DNA from: an uncultured Bacteroidales bacterium
GTDB lineage: Bacteria > Bacteroidota > Bacteroidia > Bacteroidales > Paludibacteraceae
DNA length: 24,297 nucleotides
Assembly: GCA_934716995.1 (NCBI GenBank)
Contig: CAKUYO010000029.1
Location: 1 to 24,297, forward strand
Direction of reading: 5' to 3'
Below the pieces are notes generated by a model, which ran no database searches, had not been told where the DNA came from, and saw only the letters and a list, made by a program, of their open reading frames with translations. Positions 16,810-24,176 of the stretch are shown in pieces; position 1 is the stretch's first letter, and every line of letters begins with the position of its first letter. The position numbers and the translations under genes were made by a program.

Positions 16810-17847
16810 TTATATAAGCGGCATTCCCAGTTCCATGCATTCTTTTCTCATATCCTCAGGCCAGATGCTCGCCTGAATCTCACCGATATGCGCTTTCTGC
16901 AGCATCACCATGCACAATCGGCTCTGGCCAATACCGCCACCGATGCTCAATGGCAACTTGTCGTTCAGCAACTGCTGGTGGAAATAGAGCTTTTCTCTAT
17001 CCTCCTTACCCTCAATCTTCAGCTGAGCCAACAAGCTCTCCTTGTCCACACGAATACCCATAGAGCTAAGCTCAAAGGAGCGACCAAGCACCGGATACCA
17101 AATCAATATATCGCCATTCAGTCCACGCTTGCCATTCTCGGCAATCGTGTTCCAATCATCATAGTCGGGAGCTCTGCCGTCGTGCTTCTCGCCATTCGAC
17201 AGCTTTCCGCCAATACCCTCCAAGAACACGGCACCATACTTCTTGCAGATAGCATCCTCGCGCTCCTTCGCACTAAGGTCGGGATACATCTGCAGCAAAT
17301 CCTCAGCATGAATAAAATGGATGCTTCGAGGCAAGAAAGGCTTCAACACAGGGAATGTCTCGCACGTCAGATACTCCGTGCGGCGAATGGCAGCATAAAT
17401 GCGCTTCACCACATCCTCCAAGAAAGCTATCGTGCGATCCTGCTTGTTTATAACAGCCTCCCAGTCCCATTGGTCCACATATAGCGAGTGCAGGTTGTCC
17501 AGCTCCTCGTCAGCTCTGATGGCATTCATATCCGTATAAATACCATATCCCGGCTTAACCTTGTATTCAGCCAAAGTCAGTCGTTTCCATTTCGCCAATG
17601 AGTGTACCACCTCAGCCTTAGCGTCGCCAAGGTCTTTTATCGGGAACGTCACCGCACGCTCCACGCCATTCAGGTCGTCGTTGATACCCAGACCCTTCAT
17701 CACGAACAGCGGAGCCGTGACACGTTGCAATCTAAGCTCTGTCGAAAGGTTTTGTTGGAAGAAGTCCTTTATCTTCTTTATGCCCTGCTCGGTCTGACAT
17801 CTGTCGAGCAGGGGTTTGTAACCATTAGGTTTAATAATGTTGCTCAT
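16810..17847 (-). CDS. asnA: Aspartate-ammonia ligase (asparagine synthetase A)
   Basis: 345 residues, the usual length for AsnA. It makes asparagine from aspartate, ammonia and ATP in the cytoplasm, using a class II aminoacyl-tRNA-synthetase-like fold. Recognisable conserved blocks are APLFVMKGLGINDDLNGVER near 45-64, SLAKWKR and YGIYTDMNAIR near 83-110, SLYVDQWDWE near 121-130, and the motif-3-like SIGGGIGQSRLCM near 304-316. The start MSNIIKPNGY fits the family. It is monocistronic, convergent with dnaX and divergent from the glycosidase gene. A clear TACCTTTG -7 box precedes it. Nothing is unusual in the protein. Confidence 0.97.
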   Translation of the reverse strand: MSNIIKPNGYKPLLDRCQTEQGIKKIKDFFQQNLSTELRLQRVTAPLFVMKGLGINDDLNGVERAVTFPIKDLGDAKAEVVHSLAKWKRLTLAEYKVKPGYGIYTDMNAIRADEELDNLHSLYVDQWDWEAVINKQDRTIAFLEDVVKRIYAAIRRTEYLTCETFPVLKPFLPRSIHFIHAEDLLQMYPDLSAKEREDAICKKYGAVFLEGIGGKLSNGEKHDGRAPDYDDWNTIAENGKRGLNGDILIWYPVLGRSFELSSMGIRVDKESLLAQLKIEGKEDREKLYFHQQLLNDKLPLSIGGGIGQSRLCMVMLQKAHIGEIQASIWPEDMRKECMELGMPLI

Positions 17848-17878
17848 ATTTTTAATGTCTGTGTTTGTAATTTGCTTG

Positions 17879-17908
17879 CAAAGGTAATCATTTATTATTG
17901 ATATGCAA
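17879..17908 (-). promoter_or_regulatory. Promoter of asnA
   Basis: The minus strand has TACCTTTG (17879-17886) with TTG (17906-17908) 19 nt upstream, the spacing typical of the Bacteroidota TTTG/TAnnTTTG promoter. Transcription would start about 25 nt before the ATG. Confidence 0.7.
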
Positions 17909-18030
17909 GCGTTTTTGGTGTTTTATTTTGCAAAATGATAGTTAATTCTTTTAGTTTGTGACAATTTGGGAAATAATATGCGTGTTTTATGATAGCTGAA
18001 TGATAAAAGTTAAAAATGTATGTATTAATA

Positions 18031-18061
18031 TTGTGTAATTCGGATGAATATATTACCTTTG
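18031..18061 (+). promoter_or_regulatory. Promoter of the secreted glycosidase gene
   Basis: TTG (18031-18033), 20-nt spacer, then TACCTTTG (18054-18061). The predicted leader is about 60 nt. The -7 region is identical over 16 bp to that of asnA. Confidence 0.7.
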
Positions 18062-18131
18062 CAAGCAGATAAGCTTTTATTTATTTAAAACCTAACTATT
18101 CTTATAATATACATTATAAACCTAAAATAGA

Positions 18132-20864
18132 ATGAAAAATCTAACTGTACTTACATTATCTCTTTTTACGTCGTTGTCGACAGCCTTTGCCGACAATACG
18201 GTGAAAACAGTATCGCAGGTTGCAGAAGCAGTAACCCTTAGCGACGACGTTGACTACCACATTACTTCCGACACACCATTCACGACATCAGGTTCGGTAA
18301 ACATCAAAAATACCGATCATGCCGTGCTCGTGTTCGACAAGCTGAAACCTTCGTTGGCTCTCAAGCAGCTTGGTTTCGTTACCATCAATGGCGAAGCTGC
18401 AAAAAATGGTGTAAACTGCCAGGTGAAAATCTACAACCGTGGTGCTATCATCATGCCTTATGCTGCCGACATAAAGCCGCTGACAGTTTATTCTGAGCCT
18501 GATTTCAAGGGCGAATCAGTAAACGACTTCGGACTTGAGAATACAGGCGGATTTATGAATACCCTTACAGATGCTAAACTCAACAACCGCATACAGAGTT
18601 TCAAACTCAAACGTGGATATATGGTGACTTTCGCTACTGGCAAAAAGGGATATGGATATAGCCGATGCTTCATTGCCGACAAGGCTGACTTAGAGATGAA
18701 TCTTCCTTCTCTTATGGCTAACAGAGTTAGCTCATATCGTATCTTCAAATGGAACGACTGTAGCAAGGCAGGATTGGCAAGCGACACAGGAAATGAATCT
18801 AACGCAGCCCTTAACACTCAGTCATGCTACGACTGGGGCACAGGTCGTGACATGGGTATCGACCGCGAGGCTGTTGCCAACCATATCTACGAAGACTGGC
18901 CTTCTGCAGCAGATTGCGGTAAACAGCAGTATTCGCCAATGATGAAGACTAACAACGAGCCTGGCAACTCTGCCGACGATCGTCCACAGAGCGTAGAAAC
19001 AGTATTGGCAAACTGGGAAAACCTTATGGCAACAGGCAAGCGCCTCTGCTCGCCATCTTCCCACGATGGTAGCCTTGGTTGGCTTCGAGAGTTTATCGAC
19101 TCTATCGACGCACGCGGATGGCGTTGCGACATTATGGATGTTCACTGCTATTGGCCAGAAGGTTCATTCAACAACCTCAGTAGCTGGTATTCCAACTATG
19201 GCAACCGCCCATTGTGGATTTCCGAATGGGTATGGGGAGCATCATGGAATAAAAATGGAGTCTTTACCAGCGGCTGGGACGACTCATATCGAGTTTCACA
19301 AAATGCTGTAGTAGTTAAGCGCATCCTTGATAAATTGAATAGCTGGGGATATGTAGAGCGCTACTTCTATTGGAATAGCGAACAATGGTATTCTAAGATC
19401 TACAACGATGGCGCCCTTACTCCAACAGGCGAATATTATGCCACTATGGAAACAGGCGTAGGCTACAAGAGCGAATACAACAAGTATGTGCCAAAGGGAC
19501 CACGCATGGGCGCACCATCAGGATTGAAGGGAACTTTCAATTCTGCAAAGCGAACATATAAGCTTTCATGGTCGGAGCCTAATGGCGAATTCAATAAGAC
19601 TATGGAACTACAGCGCAAAATCGATAATGGCGCTTGGACAACCATTGCCAACATCGATTTGCAAGACACCAAGGCTAACTATGCTTATACCGACACCCTT
19701 GTAGATGGTGGAAAATACCTCTATCGTGTGCGCACTGTCGACTATCTCAACAAGGAGCGTTTCTCTGGTGAGGATAATTACTCGATGTCGGTAGCGACAA
19801 AGGTTGGTAATGGCGATATGCAGTATGGTAGCATGACTGTTGTTGATAAAAACAAGGTGGTAGGCTATCTCTCTGGCAACTTCGAAGAGAAACCTGCAGT
19901 ATTGTTTAGCTCTGTTACCAACAAGAATTCAAAGGCTTCGCTGATAGAACATCTTTCTACAGTAACGGGTGTGTCGGGAGCAAAGAACAGCGTGTTGGGT
20001 ATCGACCTCTTGTCATGGACAGCAGGAACGACTGCAGATGCAGAGATGAAGGTTTCTGAAACATATAATTTTATGGCTGTAAAGCCAGGTAATGGCACCA
20101 TCGGCACCCTCGGCTATGAGTCGGGTCTCACCACAAAGCGACTCGCTGTGGGTAGTTCTAACGCAGGTCAGGATACAGCCGTTATCACTTTTGCAAAGCC
20201 TTTCAAGGATGTGCCTGTAGTCTTGGCTTCGCCACATACTTATGGTACTGCAACGAATGTTTATCCTGTTTCAGCTCGTGTGTTCGACGTTACCAACAAA
20301 GGCTTCAAGATTAAGTTGATGCGTCAGGCTGTTGGCCTTACAGGCTTCCGCGATTGCCAAGTTTCTTATCTTGCTATGGAGCGCGGACAGGTTTTGGATG
20401 GCAACGGACATATCGTAACTGTTAGAGACACCACTATCACTTTCAAGAATGCTGCTTCTACAACAGCCGTTTACTATGGCGATAATTCAAAGCTTGCCAA
20501 CCCAGTATTCTTCACACAGTTGCAGACTATGGATACTCCTGTTCTTGCAGTATTGCGTCAGGGCGCAACAGGCGCTGGCGATTATTCTACCCGTGTACGC
20601 TTGCAGATAGACGATACCGATCCTGATAATGGAAAGGTTTCTTCTACAGCTCCTTTCACAGCACGTGTGGGATATATAGTAATGGCTGATGCAGAGGGTA
20701 GCGAATCGACAGGTATCAAGGGTGTTACCGTTGCTGGTATCTCTTACTCAGAAGGGGTATACAATATGAATGGTGTTAAGATTGCCAACAATATCGACAA
20801 CTTGCCTAAGGGTATTTATATTATTAAGAAGAATGGTAAATCACAGAAGGTGGTGAAAAACTAA
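18132..20864 (+). CDS. Secreted GH128-like glycoside hydrolase with FnIII domain and T9SS-like tail
   Basis: 910 residues. Signal peptide 1-20. An N-terminal beta-rich domain (about 24-200) is followed by a catalytic TIM-barrel region (about 205-450) of the Asl1-like/glycosyl hydrolase catalytic core type. TNNEPGN supplies the likely acid/base E276, DVHCYW (336-341) is a conserved core strand, and LWISEWVWG supplies the likely nucleophile E365. GH128 members act on beta-1,3-glucans, so that substrate is a guess by family. A fibronectin type III-like domain spans about 460-560. Two further beta-sandwich segments follow (about 580-865); the stretch ITFAKPFKDVPVVLASPHTY resembles H-type lectin strands. 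The last 45 residues (GVYNMNGVKIAN, then LPKGIYIIKKNGKSQKVV) look like a type A T9SS sorting domain, predicting export across the outer membrane. It has its own promoter and terminator and no partner genes, so it is not a classical PUL. Confidence 0.8.
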   Translation: MKNLTVLTLSLFTSLSTAFADNTVKTVSQVAEAVTLSDDVDYHITSDTPFTTSGSVNIKNTDHAVLVFDKLKPSLALKQLGFVTINGEAAKNGVNCQVKIYNRGAIIMPYAADIKPLTVYSEPDFKGESVNDFGLENTGGFMNTLTDAKLNNRIQSFKLKRGYMVTFATGKKGYGYSRCFIADKADLEMNLPSLMANRVSSYRIFKWNDCSKAGLASDTGNESNAALNTQSCYDWGTGRDMGIDREAVANHIYEDWPSAADCGKQQYSPMMKTNNEPGNSADDRPQSVETVLANWENLMATGKRLCSPSSHDGSLGWLREFIDSIDARGWRCDIMDVHCYWPEGSFNNLSSWYSNYGNRPLWISEWVWGASWNKNGVFTSGWDDSYRVSQNAVVVKRILDKLNSWGYVERYFYWNSEQWYSKIYNDGALTPTGEYYATMETGVGYKSEYNKYVPKGPRMGAPSGLKGTFNSAKRTYKLSWSEPNGEFNKTMELQRKIDNGAWTTIANIDLQDTKANYAYTDTLVDGGKYLYRVRTVDYLNKERFSGEDNYSMSVATKVGNGDMQYGSMTVVDKNKVVGYLSGNFEEKPAVLFSSVTNKNSKASLIEHLSTVTGVSGAKNSVLGIDLLSWTAGTTADAEMKVSETYNFMAVKPGNGTIGTLGYESGLTTKRLAVGSSNAGQDTAVITFAKPFKDVPVVLASPHTYGTATNVYPVSARVFDVTNKGFKIKLMRQAVGLTGFRDCQVSYLAMERGQVLDGNGHIVTVRDTTITFKNAASTTAVYYGDNSKLANPVFFTQLQTMDTPVLAVLRQGATGAGDYSTRVRLQIDDTDPDNGKVSSTAPFTARVGYIVMADAEGSESTGIKGVTVAGISYSEGVYNMNGVKIANNIDNLPKGIYIIKKNGKSQKVVKN

Positions 20865-20887
20865 TCGTATACCTATATATATATAAT

Positions 20888-20931
20888 AATGTGGGGCTAA
20901 GGAGAAAATCCTTAGTCCCACATTTTGTTTA
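20888..20931 (+). terminator. Intrinsic terminator of the glycosidase gene
   Basis: Stem TGTGGGGCTAAGGA (20890-20903) with TCCTTAGTCCCACA (20909-20922), one G-T pair, 5-nt loop, extended by two A-T pairs, then TTTTGTTT. The T tract overlaps the -33 element of the tRNA promoter that follows. Confidence 0.85.
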
Positions 20932-20954
20932 TTCAGATTAATTGTTTACTTTTG
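20924..20954 (+). promoter_or_regulatory. Promoter of tRNA-Arg
   Basis: TTTG (20924-20927), a 19-nt spacer, then TACTTTTG (20947-20954): an exact match to the Bacteroidota consensus. Transcription would start about 13 nt before the mature tRNA. Confidence 0.8.
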
Positions 20955-20973
20955 CATCTACATTATTTATTAT

Positions 20974-21047
20974 GGCCCCGTAGCTTAGCTGAATAGAGTG
21001 TCAGATTCCGGTTCTGAAGGTCATGGGTTTGAATCCCATCGGGGTCA
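20974..21047 (+). tRNA. tRNA-Arg (anticodon CCG)
   Basis: A full cloverleaf can be folded by eye. Acceptor GGCCCCG pairs with CGGGGTC (one G-T). The D arm GCTT/GAGT has a standard loop. Anticodon stem TCAGA/TCTGA encloses loop TTCCGGT, giving anticodon CCG, which reads the arginine codon CGG. T arm ATGGG/CCCAT has loop TTTGAAT, with A as discriminator. CCA is not encoded (CTT follows), as is usual in this phylum. Confidence 0.95.
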
Positions 21048-21048
21048 C

Positions 21049-21090
21049 TTTAGTGTTTAATGTTTAGTGTTTAATGTTTAGTGTTTAATG
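21049..21090 (+). repeat. Three perfect 14-bp tandem repeats beside tRNA-Arg
   Basis: TTTAGTGTTTAATG three times without interruption, starting 2 bp after the tRNA. The unit is itself two related heptamers (TTTAGTG/TTTAATG). A fourth exact copy is at 24037-24050. Confidence 0.95.
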
Positions 21091-21180
21091 TCCGTGTGCG
21101 ACATAATGTGATATAAGTTAACAAAGTTTAAATAGACTTATAAAGTGCTATAAAAATAGCGCGTTTTGCAAATAACACTT

Positions 21181-21188
21181 TAAATTTG
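21181..21188 (+). promoter_or_regulatory. -7 box for the orphan fimbrillin gene
   Basis: TAAATTTG matches TAnnTTTG and would place the transcript start about 35 nt before the ATG. A TTTG upstream (21165-21168) is only 12 nt away, too close for the usual spacing. Confidence 0.5.
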
Positions 21189-21229
21189 CAAAATAATAGA
21201 AGTGCGTACTAAAAACAAACGGTAGAATT

Positions 21230-22360
21230 ATGATGAAAATACTTTATGCTCCATTAACATTGGTGTGGGCGATACTTATGGTTTCTTGCTCTTCAGACGA
21301 TGATTTGATAGAGAGAATTACTCCAGCCCAATGGAGCCGAGAAGTAACTGATAGTGATGTAAAGATACAATTGTCTACTGGCAGCAAAACTACTAAAGCA
21401 AGTATCACTTCTGACGAAAATGGACTTTTTAATGCTAACGGAATGAGTGTGTTCTGTTTGGCTACCGACTATATAAATCCATCAACTATCACAATCGATT
21501 GGAATAAAGGTAGTGATGGCTTTAAATACTCTGTATGGGTAAACAATGTGCAGATTAATGCAAAGATAGATAAAAATAACGAAAAGACTAATCTGACATG
21601 GGATGACGACAACGCTCGTTGGTATCCTTCAGGTAGTTGGCATAAATATGCATTCTATGGTTATTATCCAAGAGTGGCTGACGAAAATATTAGCTATTCA
21701 TCGACAAAGATTACTGCTACAATACCTTTGGATGGTACACAAGATGTAATCTACGGCGAGGCTTCATCGACAGATCCGAAAGCATATAGCAGAGAATATT
21801 TTGAGCAAAGACTGCATAAATATGAAATCCCTGCTATGAGCTTTAAACATAAGTTTATGCGACTTAAATTCCAAATTGCAGCAGGAAGCTATGGTAATAA
21901 TGGTACTGTGGATGCCTTGAACTCTGGAGTTAAGAAGATTGAGGTGCTTAATGTGCCTTCTGGGGTAAACTTGGTTATTGCAGATAGAGAAAACTCAAGC
22001 AACAATGGAGCAATCTCTTTCACACCAGATATGAACAATAGCTATGAGCTAAAGACTGAAGATGATGCTGATGGTATAACAAGTCTTTTCACTCATAAAG
22101 ATAATGACGAAACTACTCCTTTGGCGTATTGGGTTCCTGCAGCATGGTCGAAATTTATAGGTCAAGGAATCTTAGTGCCTGTGCCTACGGCAGACAACCA
22201 TTATTACGTAAGAGTGACATTGGTGAACAAAAAGGGTGAAGAGTTTGTTTCTGCGCCAACATTGATTGAAAACACCAGAGACTTTGTGGCTGGAAGATCA
22301 TACAGAATTCGTCTAACCATTAGAGGCACCAATAGCATACAGTCGACAGTTGATAACTAA
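21230..22360 (+). CDS. Orphan fimbrillin-family lipoprotein lacking the C-terminal signature
   Basis: 376 residues (ATG at 21230; the adjacent ATG at 21233 is equally possible). Lipobox LMVS-C20 then SSDDD. It is clearly paralogous to the 402-residue fimbrillin at 7346-8554: shared QWS near the start, then YSVWV, WHKYAFYGYYP, DGTxDxIYG, and a G-Q-G-I-x-x-PVP motif. Two differences stand out. At the position of the Arg-protease site the paralogues have TR, while this protein has TTK56-AS. The C-terminus stops at IRGTNSIQSTVDN where the relatives continue about 19 residues through N-x-x-x-W. So it may not be processed or may not donate a strand, which fits an anchor, cap or degenerate copy. It stands alone, about 6.7 kb from the fimbrial operon's start and on the other strand, with the 62-bp palindrome 19 bp after its stop. 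Confidence 0.85.
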   Translation: MMKILYAPLTLVWAILMVSCSSDDDLIERITPAQWSREVTDSDVKIQLSTGSKTTKASITSDENGLFNANGMSVFCLATDYINPSTITIDWNKGSDGFKYSVWVNNVQINAKIDKNNEKTNLTWDDDNARWYPSGSWHKYAFYGYYPRVADENISYSSTKITATIPLDGTQDVIYGEASSTDPKAYSREYFEQRLHKYEIPAMSFKHKFMRLKFQIAAGSYGNNGTVDALNSGVKKIEVLNVPSGVNLVIADRENSSNNGAISFTPDMNNSYELKTEDDADGITSLFTHKDNDETTPLAYWVPAAWSKFIGQGILVPVPTADNHYYVRVTLVNKKGEEFVSAPTLIENTRDFVAGRSYRIRLTIRGTNSIQSTVDN

Positions 22361-22379
22361 GCTTTTTCGACTACCATAT

Positions 22380-22441
22380 GATACTTGCCCAAGTATCACG
22401 TATTACTTTGCAAAGTATCACGTGATACTTGGGCAAGTATC
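22380..22441. repeat. 62-bp nested palindromic element between convergent genes
   Basis: Nearly perfect palindrome centred between 22410 and 22411 (29 of 31 pairs match). It is built from smaller palindromes: GATACTTG-cc-CAAGTATC (22380-22397), ACTTTGCAAAGT (22405-22416), AAGTATCACGTGATACTT (22413-22430) and GATACTTG-gg-CAAGTATC (22424-22441). A further half-copy ACGTAATACTT and T-runs follow. It lies between the convergent orphan fimbrillin and ATPase genes, so it may act as a bidirectional terminator. The modular design is more like a REP/MITE-type repeat. Confidence 0.85.
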
Positions 22442-22490
22442 ACGTAATACTTTTTTAGCCCCCTTTTTTTAGTGTCACTATTTCCATTTT

Positions 22491-23684
22491 TTAGTATATA
22501 AAACCAAAAGCCCAAAGTGGAATCTTATTTCCTGATGGATATTCGATATTATCTGCAGCAATATATGAATCATGTATATTTGCAATTTGTTTTCCATCCT
22601 TGCTTTTGCCACCAATCTCGATAGTGTATTTTTTGTCAACTAAAAGGTCGCCAGCTTTGGTATATTCAACCTTGTGCTGGTATGATAGTTGATTCACCAC
22701 AAAAACTTCACGAATGGTACCGATATTACCACCTGTGAGCGACAATACATCAATCATATTTGGATTCTCAAGATATATTTTGTCTGGCTTTTGCATCTTT
22801 TTCACAGATTCTTCACCAGAATACAGAAGATTCATCAATCGTGCACGATGAAGTATCTGGAGATAAGAAAGTAGGGTGGTGCGAGCAATGCCCGCAGCAG
22901 CCGAAATCTTTGTCATGTCGACCTGCAGAGGCACCTTAGAGGCTAAAATCGTAAGAAGACTCCTAATCTTTCTGATATTACTGATGTCTACATTGCATAG
23001 TTGAGGCAATTCTACCTCAAGAATGAAATTGATAACATTTTCGATGCGAATAGGGTATTCCTGCTCTCCTTCAAGGATAAATGGATAATAACCCTGTTTT
23101 AGATATTCTTCGAAGTATGCCAAAGGGCGACATTGATTATTAATATTCTCGCACAACGATTCTGGCGAAGTGAGAAGTTCTTCGAGTGTGATAATAGGAA
23201 GGTCTATTTTGTGAGCCATGGCAAGATATTCACGATACGACAATCCTTGCATCTCATAAGGAATGCAACGACGTGAAAGGTCGGCATCGGCATTTAGAAT
23301 GTCGATGAGCGAACTGCCACTAATTACCAATTTCAAATCAGGATAACTGTCATAGATTTCCTTAATCTCATTGCTCCATCCTGGATATTTGTGTACTTCG
23401 TCCAAGAACAGGTGCTTACCTCCTTGTTGATAGAATTTCTCTACGAAGTCCAATAAAGAATGTCGAGTAAAATAATTACTGTCTAAGCTAACATAAAGTT
23501 TGCTTTTGTAGTCAATGTCATGAAGCTTGAGATATTGAAGCATGAGCGTGGTTTTTCCCACACCGCGAGCACCGCGGATAGATATAAGATGACAATCCCA
23601 ATTAATACGATTAGCTATATCGCGAACGAAATCTGTCTTTGTAACAGAGATTAGTCTACGACACCTTGTGATTAATGTATCCAT
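22491..23684 (-). CDS. AAA_14/DUF4143-type ATPase
   Basis: 397 residues, usual for this family. N-terminal P-loop domain: Walker A GARGVGKTT (38-46), Walker B HLFLDEVH (91-98), sensor-like VISGSS (120-125) and R138/R139 as possible arginine fingers. The C-terminal half (about 200-390) corresponds to DUF4143, with a winged-helix-like segment (ISAAAGIARTTLLSYLQILH, about 263-282) and the LENPNM strand. These cytoplasmic ATPases are very common and multicopy in Bacteroidota; their substrate is not established. It is monocistronic, with its own good promoter and GAGGA 5 nt before the ATG. The tandem-repeat block lies just upstream. Link to the convergent fimbrillin gene is positional only. Confidence 0.88.
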   Translation of the reverse strand: MDTLITRCRRLISVTKTDFVRDIANRINWDCHLISIRGARGVGKTTLMLQYLKLHDIDYKSKLYVSLDSNYFTRHSLLDFVEKFYQQGGKHLFLDEVHKYPGWSNEIKEIYDSYPDLKLVISGSSLIDILNADADLSRRCIPYEMQGLSYREYLAMAHKIDLPIITLEELLTSPESLCENINNQCRPLAYFEEYLKQGYYPFILEGEQEYPIRIENVINFILEVELPQLCNVDISNIRKIRSLLTILASKVPLQVDMTKISAAAGIARTTLLSYLQILHRARLMNLLYSGEESVKKMQKPDKIYLENPNMIDVLSLTGGNIGTIREVFVVNQLSYQHKVEYTKAGDLLVDKKYTIEIGGKSKDGKQIANIHDSYIAADNIEYPSGNKIPLWAFGFIY

Positions 23685-23701
23685 AATTCCTCATTTTTTT
23701 G

Positions 23702-23733
23702 CAAATATAGGCATTATTTTTATATTAATCAAA
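23702..23733 (-). promoter_or_regulatory. Promoter of the AAA_14/DUF4143 ATPase
   Basis: The minus strand has TTTG (23730-23733), a 20-nt spacer, then TATATTTG (23702-23709), an exact consensus match. The leader would be only about 10-15 nt. Confidence 0.75.
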
Positions 23734-23744
23734 CAAAAAACATA

Positions 23745-23772
23745 AAAATCGTTTTGTGTGCGAAACGATTTT
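23745..23772. promoter_or_regulatory. 10-bp inverted repeat upstream of the ATPase promoter
   Basis: AAAATCGTTT (23745-23754) and AAACGATTTT (23763-23772) with an 8-nt centre. It ends 11 bp from the -33 element, and its right arm is the start of the first 33-bp repeat. Could be an operator; function inferred only from position. Confidence 0.5.
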
Positions 23773-23856
23773 AGTCAAAAAGAGTTTTATGGGTGAAACG
23801 ATTTTGGTCAAAAAGTGTTTTACGGGCGAAACGATTTTGCGTAAAAAGTGTTTCCC
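23762..23856 (+). repeat. 33-bp tandem repeats, three copies
   Basis: Copies start at 23762, 23795 and 23828, each opening with GAAACGATTTT and continuing through GTCAAAAAGTGTTTTACGGG or a variant. The third is diverged and truncated. They lie directly before the 23-bp repeats and upstream of the ATPase gene. Confidence 0.9.
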
Positions 23857-23892
23857 TATTTATGTGATTGATGCTGTAAATGGTACTCAATA

Positions 23893-24010
23893 CCACAAAA
23901 ATACCAAACGAAATGCCGCAAAAACACCAAACGAAATGCCACAAAAACACCAAACGAAATGCCACAAAAATATCAAACGAAATGCCACAAAAACACCAAA
24001 TGAAATGCGT
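23893..24010 (+). repeat. 23-bp tandem repeats, about five and a half copies
   Basis: Units begin at 23905, 23928, 23951, 23974 and 23997 with CAAACGAAATGCC (last one CAAATGAAATGCG) followed by A-rich sequence; a half-unit precedes at 23893. The period is not a multiple of three, so any open frame here cycles through all frames and is not a gene. There are no unique spacers, so this is not a CRISPR array. Confidence 0.9.
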
Positions 24011-24036
24011 AATCCGCAAGAAATCAGTATCTTATG

Positions 24037-24050
24037 TTTAGTGTTTAATG
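24037..24050 (+). repeat. Distal copy of the tRNA-adjacent 14-bp repeat
   Basis: TTTAGTGTTTAATG, identical to the three copies at 21049-21090, followed by a degenerate heptamer TGTAGTG. About 3 kb separates the two sites, in the same orientation. Confidence 0.9.
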
Positions 24051-24176
24051 TGTAGTGTTATCTTGGTCTATGTTTTATATGCGAAAGAAATGTCATTGGC
24101 AAGCGATGTGTAATAGCCAAAGGCAAAACAAAGTAGGCTGCACTCAGGAATAAAAAACAAAAACTGCGTGTTTTGT

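Larger units (their letters stand above)
17848..18131. other. Divergent promoter region of asnA and the glycosidase
   Basis: 284 bp without coding potential. It holds one outward-facing promoter for each gene, a 16-bp inverted duplicate of the -7 region (17873-17888 and 18052-18067), and a 12-bp palindrome ATTTTGCAAAAT at 17925-17936 that could be an operator. Confidence 0.7.

Noticed and set aside
22345..22400. Frameshift hiding the missing C-terminus of the orphan fimbrillin
   Set aside because: No other frame after the stop encodes the N-x-x-x-W signature; the palindrome follows instead, so the end is a true truncation or natural terminus.
23893..24010. CRISPR-like array
   Set aside because: Units follow each other directly with no unique spacers, and no cas gene is present.
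23756..24055. 99-codon plus-strand open frame and an 82-codon minus-strand frame over the same region
   Set aside because: Both are made almost wholly of the 33-bp and 23-bp tandem repeats; the 23-bp period cycles through all frames, and no start context or domain supports a protein.
21020..24060. Integration (att) site at the tRNA-Arg 3' end
   Set aside because: No second copy of the tRNA 3' end was found up to the distal 14-bp repeat, and no integrase gene is present; only the short repeat recurs.
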